The notes beneath the pieces are model-generated. The model was given only the letters and a program-made list of their open reading frames with translations, had not been told where the DNA came from and searched no databases. Position numbers and translations under genes: made by a program. Shown one piece after another: positions 7,552-8,874 of a stretch of DNA of 8,874 nucleotides. Location of the stretch: positions 1 to 8,874 of the forward strand of contig JACDBM010000079.1 in NCBI GenBank assembly GCA_013694945.1. The letters are read 5' to 3'. The stretch's first letter is position 1. Each line of letters begins with the position of its first letter. The DNA is from Chthoniobacterales bacterium. Lineage in GTDB: Bacteria; Verrucomicrobiota; Verrucomicrobiia; Chthoniobacterales; UBA10450.

Positions 7552-7727
7552 TACTGCCCCGTTCGCTGGCGATAACGCTTGGACTGGTTGGGGTCAACGC
7601 GGCGCATCTTCTTCAGTAAATCCTGGGTATCCGGTCGCGAAACGTCGGGCGCTTTCGGACCGTCACCCTCTCCGCCTTGCTTTGGGGCCCACGGGATCGT
7701 TGGCGTCTTTTGAATGCGCTCTGGCAT
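7551..7727 (-). CDS. ubact: UBact-type ubiquitin-like (Pup-like) protein modifier
   Basis: A 58-residue protein immediately upstream of prcB, ending in VDPNQSKRYRQRTGQ. The C-terminal Gly-Gln matches the deamidatable ending of Pup (GGQ), with Thr replacing the first Gly. The MPER start, the LLKKMRRVDP segment and the RYRQRTG(E/Q) end match UBact, a Pup homologue described in proteasome-bearing Gram-negative phyla, as I remember that family. By analogy, Dop would convert the terminal Gln to Glu and PafA would link it to lysines of target proteins for delivery to the proteasome. The protein is hydrophilic and rich in Pro, Gly, Lys and Arg, and looks disordered apart from a possible helix near residues 35-43, as for Pup. 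It has six lysines (7, 16, 25, 39, 40, 50). The stop TAA overlaps the prcB ATG (TAATG). No Shine-Dalgarno sequence precedes the ATG at 7727, and no strong promoter was found in the 153 bp upstream. Confidence 0.88.
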   Translation of the reverse strand: MPERIQKTPTIPWAPKQGGEGDGPKAPDVSRPDTQDLLKKMRRVDPNQSKRYRQRTGQ

Positions 7728-7736
7728 AGGAAAAAA

Positions 7737-7805
7737 CTAGGGACGATTTCCGCTAAACGCAAGTTGGCCGGGCACCTAATGAGTCCAATCCCGAACCTAG
7801 GGACG
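7737..7805. repeat. 9-bp direct repeat in the divergent intergenic region
   Basis: CTAGGGACG occurs at 7737-7745 and again at 7797-7805, exactly 60 bases apart, in the 153-bp gap between the modifier gene and vapB. It could be a pair of regulator sites for the divergent genes, a scar of past insertion, or chance. No other gene or RNA was recognised between them. Confidence 0.45.
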
Positions 7806-7845
7806 CACTTTCGATGTATGCATATGCTGAGTGGGAAGAAACGAG

Positions 7846-7875
7846 TTGACCGATATGGCTTGACTGCCATATCAT
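7846..7875 (+). promoter_or_regulatory. Predicted sigma70-type promoter of vapBC
   Basis: TTGACC (7846-7851) and TATCAT (7870-7875) are separated by 18 bases and each match the -35 and -10 consensus at five of six positions. Transcription would be expected to start about 7 bases after the -10, at roughly 7881-7884, which coincides with the antitoxin ATG codons. This would give a leaderless or nearly leaderless message, consistent with the absence of a Shine-Dalgarno sequence there. Confidence 0.55.
7852..7873. promoter_or_regulatory. Probable VapBC operator (perfect inverted repeat)
   Basis: GATATGGC (7852-7859), a 6-base spacer TTGACT, then GCCATATC (7866-7873) form a perfect 8-bp-arm inverted repeat. 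It exactly fills the -35/-10 spacer and overlaps the first bases of the -10. VapB antitoxins and VapBC complexes are known to repress their own promoters by binding such repeats, so this is the likely autoregulation site. Confidence 0.65.
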
Positions 7876-7880
7876 TGGAC

Positions 7881-8138
7881 ATGATGAAGATGACCATGTT
7901 TATCGATGAAGCACTCCTGGCCAGAGTGATGGATTTGACTGGTCTCAAAACCAAGACAGAGACCATTGAGTTTTCCCTTCGGGAAGCGGAAAGAAAGGCA
8001 AAGCTCGGCCGGTTGATTGCGAAGGAAAAGCTCGCGGCAGACGAGTGGAAAGGAAGCGTTGATCCTGCTTACGATTTGATGGCGTTGAGAGTCGCGGAAA
8101 AGCCGAAAAGATACGGCGCCAAGCGTGGTTCTCGTTGA
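7881..8138 (+). CDS. vapB: VapB-family antitoxin (DUF2191-like)
   Basis: Antitoxin of a type II toxin-antitoxin pair; it should bind and block the PIN-domain toxin encoded next and repress the shared promoter. The product (85 residues from 7881, or 84 from 7884) begins MKMTMFIDEALLARVMDLTG and continues LKTKTETIEFSLREAERK, the typical VapB beta-strand plus helix DNA-binding half. A toxin-binding C-terminal half follows that is rich in charged residues and contains a Trp (DEWKGS). The frame is open further left, to 7677, but the codons there read through the promoter and operator and look non-coding, so one of the clustered ATG codons at 7881-7893 is preferred; MKMT from 7884 fits the family best. 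The 3' end overlaps vapC by 14 bases, the usual co-translated layout. No Shine-Dalgarno sequence is present. Confidence 0.8.
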   Translation: MMKMTMFIDEALLARVMDLTGLKTKTETIEFSLREAERKAKLGRLIAKEKLAADEWKGSVDPAYDLMALRVAEKPKRYGAKRGSR

Positions 8139-8502
8139 TTCGTCAGTTTACATTCAGCTTCTGCGCGCTGGCAAAGACCCAGTGAGCGAATTAGCGCGCT
8201 CTTTCGATATCACAGAGATCGTGATCTGCAGTGTGGTCCGCTGCGAAGTTCTTCGCGGTCTCATTCGGCCAAGGGCGAAAGCGCATCTGACAGCGTACTT
8301 CGATCTGCTTGTCCATATTGCTACGGACCATCGTGTCTGGCGGGCAACAGAAGATCTGGCGTGGCAGCTCGATCGAGCGGGCAAAGTCTTGCCCCTCACT
8401 AATCTCATCATAGCGGTCTGCGCACTGCGCGCGGGCGCCGCCGTGCTTACGAACGATCGCCACTTCGATTTGGTTCCGCGACTGCAACGGGCTTCGTTCT
8501 GA
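8125..8502 (+). CDS. vapC: VapC-family PIN-domain toxin with Asp-to-Asn substitution at one active-site position
   Basis: PIN-domain protein of 125 residues, the usual VapC size. Family members are Mg2+-dependent ribonucleases that cut tRNA, rRNA or mRNA and arrest growth when freed from VapB. Three of the four usual acidic residues are visible: D5 (VLVDSSVYI), E41 (VVRCEVLRG) and D111 (VLTNDRHFD). The third acidic position, normally Asp in a T-D-x-x-I-A motif, reads Asn: PLTNLIIAVCALRAG, N93, codon AAT at 8401-8403. One base change from GAT would explain it. The toxin may therefore be weakened or inactive, unless another residue compensates. The start is a GTG at 8125 within the end of vapB (14-bp overlap), giving the standard start-to-Asp5 spacing. 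It lies next to the proteasome operon but on the opposite strand. Confidence 0.83.
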   Translation: MVLVDSSVYIQLLRAGKDPVSELARSFDITEIVICSVVRCEVLRGLIRPRAKAHLTAYFDLLVHIATDHRVWRATEDLAWQLDRAGKVLPLTNLIIAVCALRAGAAVLTNDRHFDLVPRLQRASF

Positions 8503-8543
8503 GCCGAGCTGCAAACTTGCCAGCAGAGACGGTCGCTGCAAAG

Positions 8544-8874
8544 ATGTCTGGGATGAAGCCGCTCGCGATCTACCTCTCTGTTTTCGTAGTCTCCCTCGCT
8601 TTGCGCGCGGTCGCACCGGCTCAAACCGGTGCTCGCAGCGAGAACGATGCCCCACAACTCGAAACCCTGGCGAAGAAGATCGACGAGCAAAACACCAAGA
8701 TCGACGCGCTTTCGCAACAGATACTGAAACTCGAACAATCGATTTCCAATATTCGTCCCGGCGTCATGATCGGGGAGACCACGCCAACTCCCGCCGCGGC
8801 CAGCGCCGTGCCGGTCGCTTCACCGGTGGGGGGGCAGGGTGGAAACGCACACGTCGTCGCGAAAGGTGAAACGC
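8544..8874 (+). CDS. Secreted coiled-coil protein entering a LysM-like domain, 3'-truncated by window edge
   Basis: An open frame runs from ATG 8544 to the window end (110 codons seen). Residues 1-27 form a signal peptide (hydrophobic AIYLSVFVVSLALRAVA, cleavage likely after APA). A strong heptad pattern follows over about residues 41-72 (LETLAKKIDEQNTKIDAL and onward) with Leu/Ile at most a and d positions, so a short coiled coil is likely. Then come a Pro/Ala-rich linker and, at the very end, HVVAKGET, which resembles the start of a LysM peptidoglycan-binding domain (typically Y/H-x-V-x-x-G-D/E-T). A second ATG at 8553 is also possible; no Shine-Dalgarno sequence favours either. A cell-wall role is inferred. 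A run of seven G (8828-8834) lies within the frame. It starts 41 bp after vapC. Confidence 0.7.
   Translation, partial: MSGMKPLAIYLSVFVVSLALRAVAPAQTGARSENDAPQLETLAKKIDEQNTKIDALSQQILKLEQSISNIRPGVMIGETTPTPAAASAVPVASPVGGQGGNAHVVAKGET

Noticed and set aside
7677..7880. Longer vapB product starting at 7677
   Set aside because: The added N terminus has no family resemblance, overlaps the start of the oppositely oriented modifier gene, and reads through the promoter and operator.
8154..8738. Minus-strand open frames opposite vapC and the LysM-like gene
   Set aside because: Antisense shadows of a clear PIN-domain gene and a gene with signal peptide and heptads.
8828..8834. Run of seven G as a frameshift or phase-variable tract
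   Set aside because: The frame continues past it into a LysM-like HVVAKGET motif, so the length shown is consistent with an intact gene; a single short run is weak evidence for phase variation.

Overview
The window looks like a chromosomal segment from a Gram-negative (diderm), GC-rich bacterium that makes menaquinone by the futalosine route and carries a eukaryote/actinobacteria-type 20S proteasome. BamA, a Skp-like chaperone and peptidoglycan-binding proteins show an outer membrane. The Pup-like protein encoded here resembles UBact, the Pup homologue reported from Gram-negative phyla such as Nitrospirae and Verrucomicrobia. My best guess is a soil or freshwater member of Verrucomicrobiota or a related phylum, inferred from gene content only.

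Left part (1-5042, + strand): the 3' end of mqnC (menaquinone biosynthesis, cut by the window edge), then bamA, a skp/ompH-family gene and a secreted DUF3108-type protein. bamA-skp is the familiar outer-membrane biogenesis pair. The DUF3108 gene follows after 113 bp containing a weak terminator-like hairpin.

Centre (5043-7727, - strand): a two-domain secreted peptidoglycan-binding protein converges on the DUF3108 gene, with a 7-bp GC hairpin between them. Upstream of it lies a compact three-gene operon transcribed right to left: a 58-residue Pup/UBact-like modifier ending in TGQ, prcB (beta subunit with the Thr1/Asp17/Lys33 triad intact) and prcA (alpha subunit). The junctions are TAATG (1-bp overlap) and TTGA (4-bp overlap), so the genes are probably translationally coupled. 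The modifier should tag proteins, and the alpha/beta subunits should form the degrading chamber. The ligase (PafA), deamidase/depupylase (Dop) and ring ATPase (Mpa/ARC) that complete the pathway are not in the window on either side.

Right part (7728-8874, + strand): a vapBC-type toxin-antitoxin pair diverges from the proteasome operon. Its promoter contains a perfect 8-bp inverted repeat filling the -35/-10 spacer, a probable autoregulatory operator. The toxin has Asn where the third conserved PIN-domain Asp is expected. The window ends inside a secreted coiled-coil protein that appears to be entering a LysM domain. No tRNA, rRNA, CRISPR array or insertion sequence was recognised, and no stretch over 300 bp lacks a gene.
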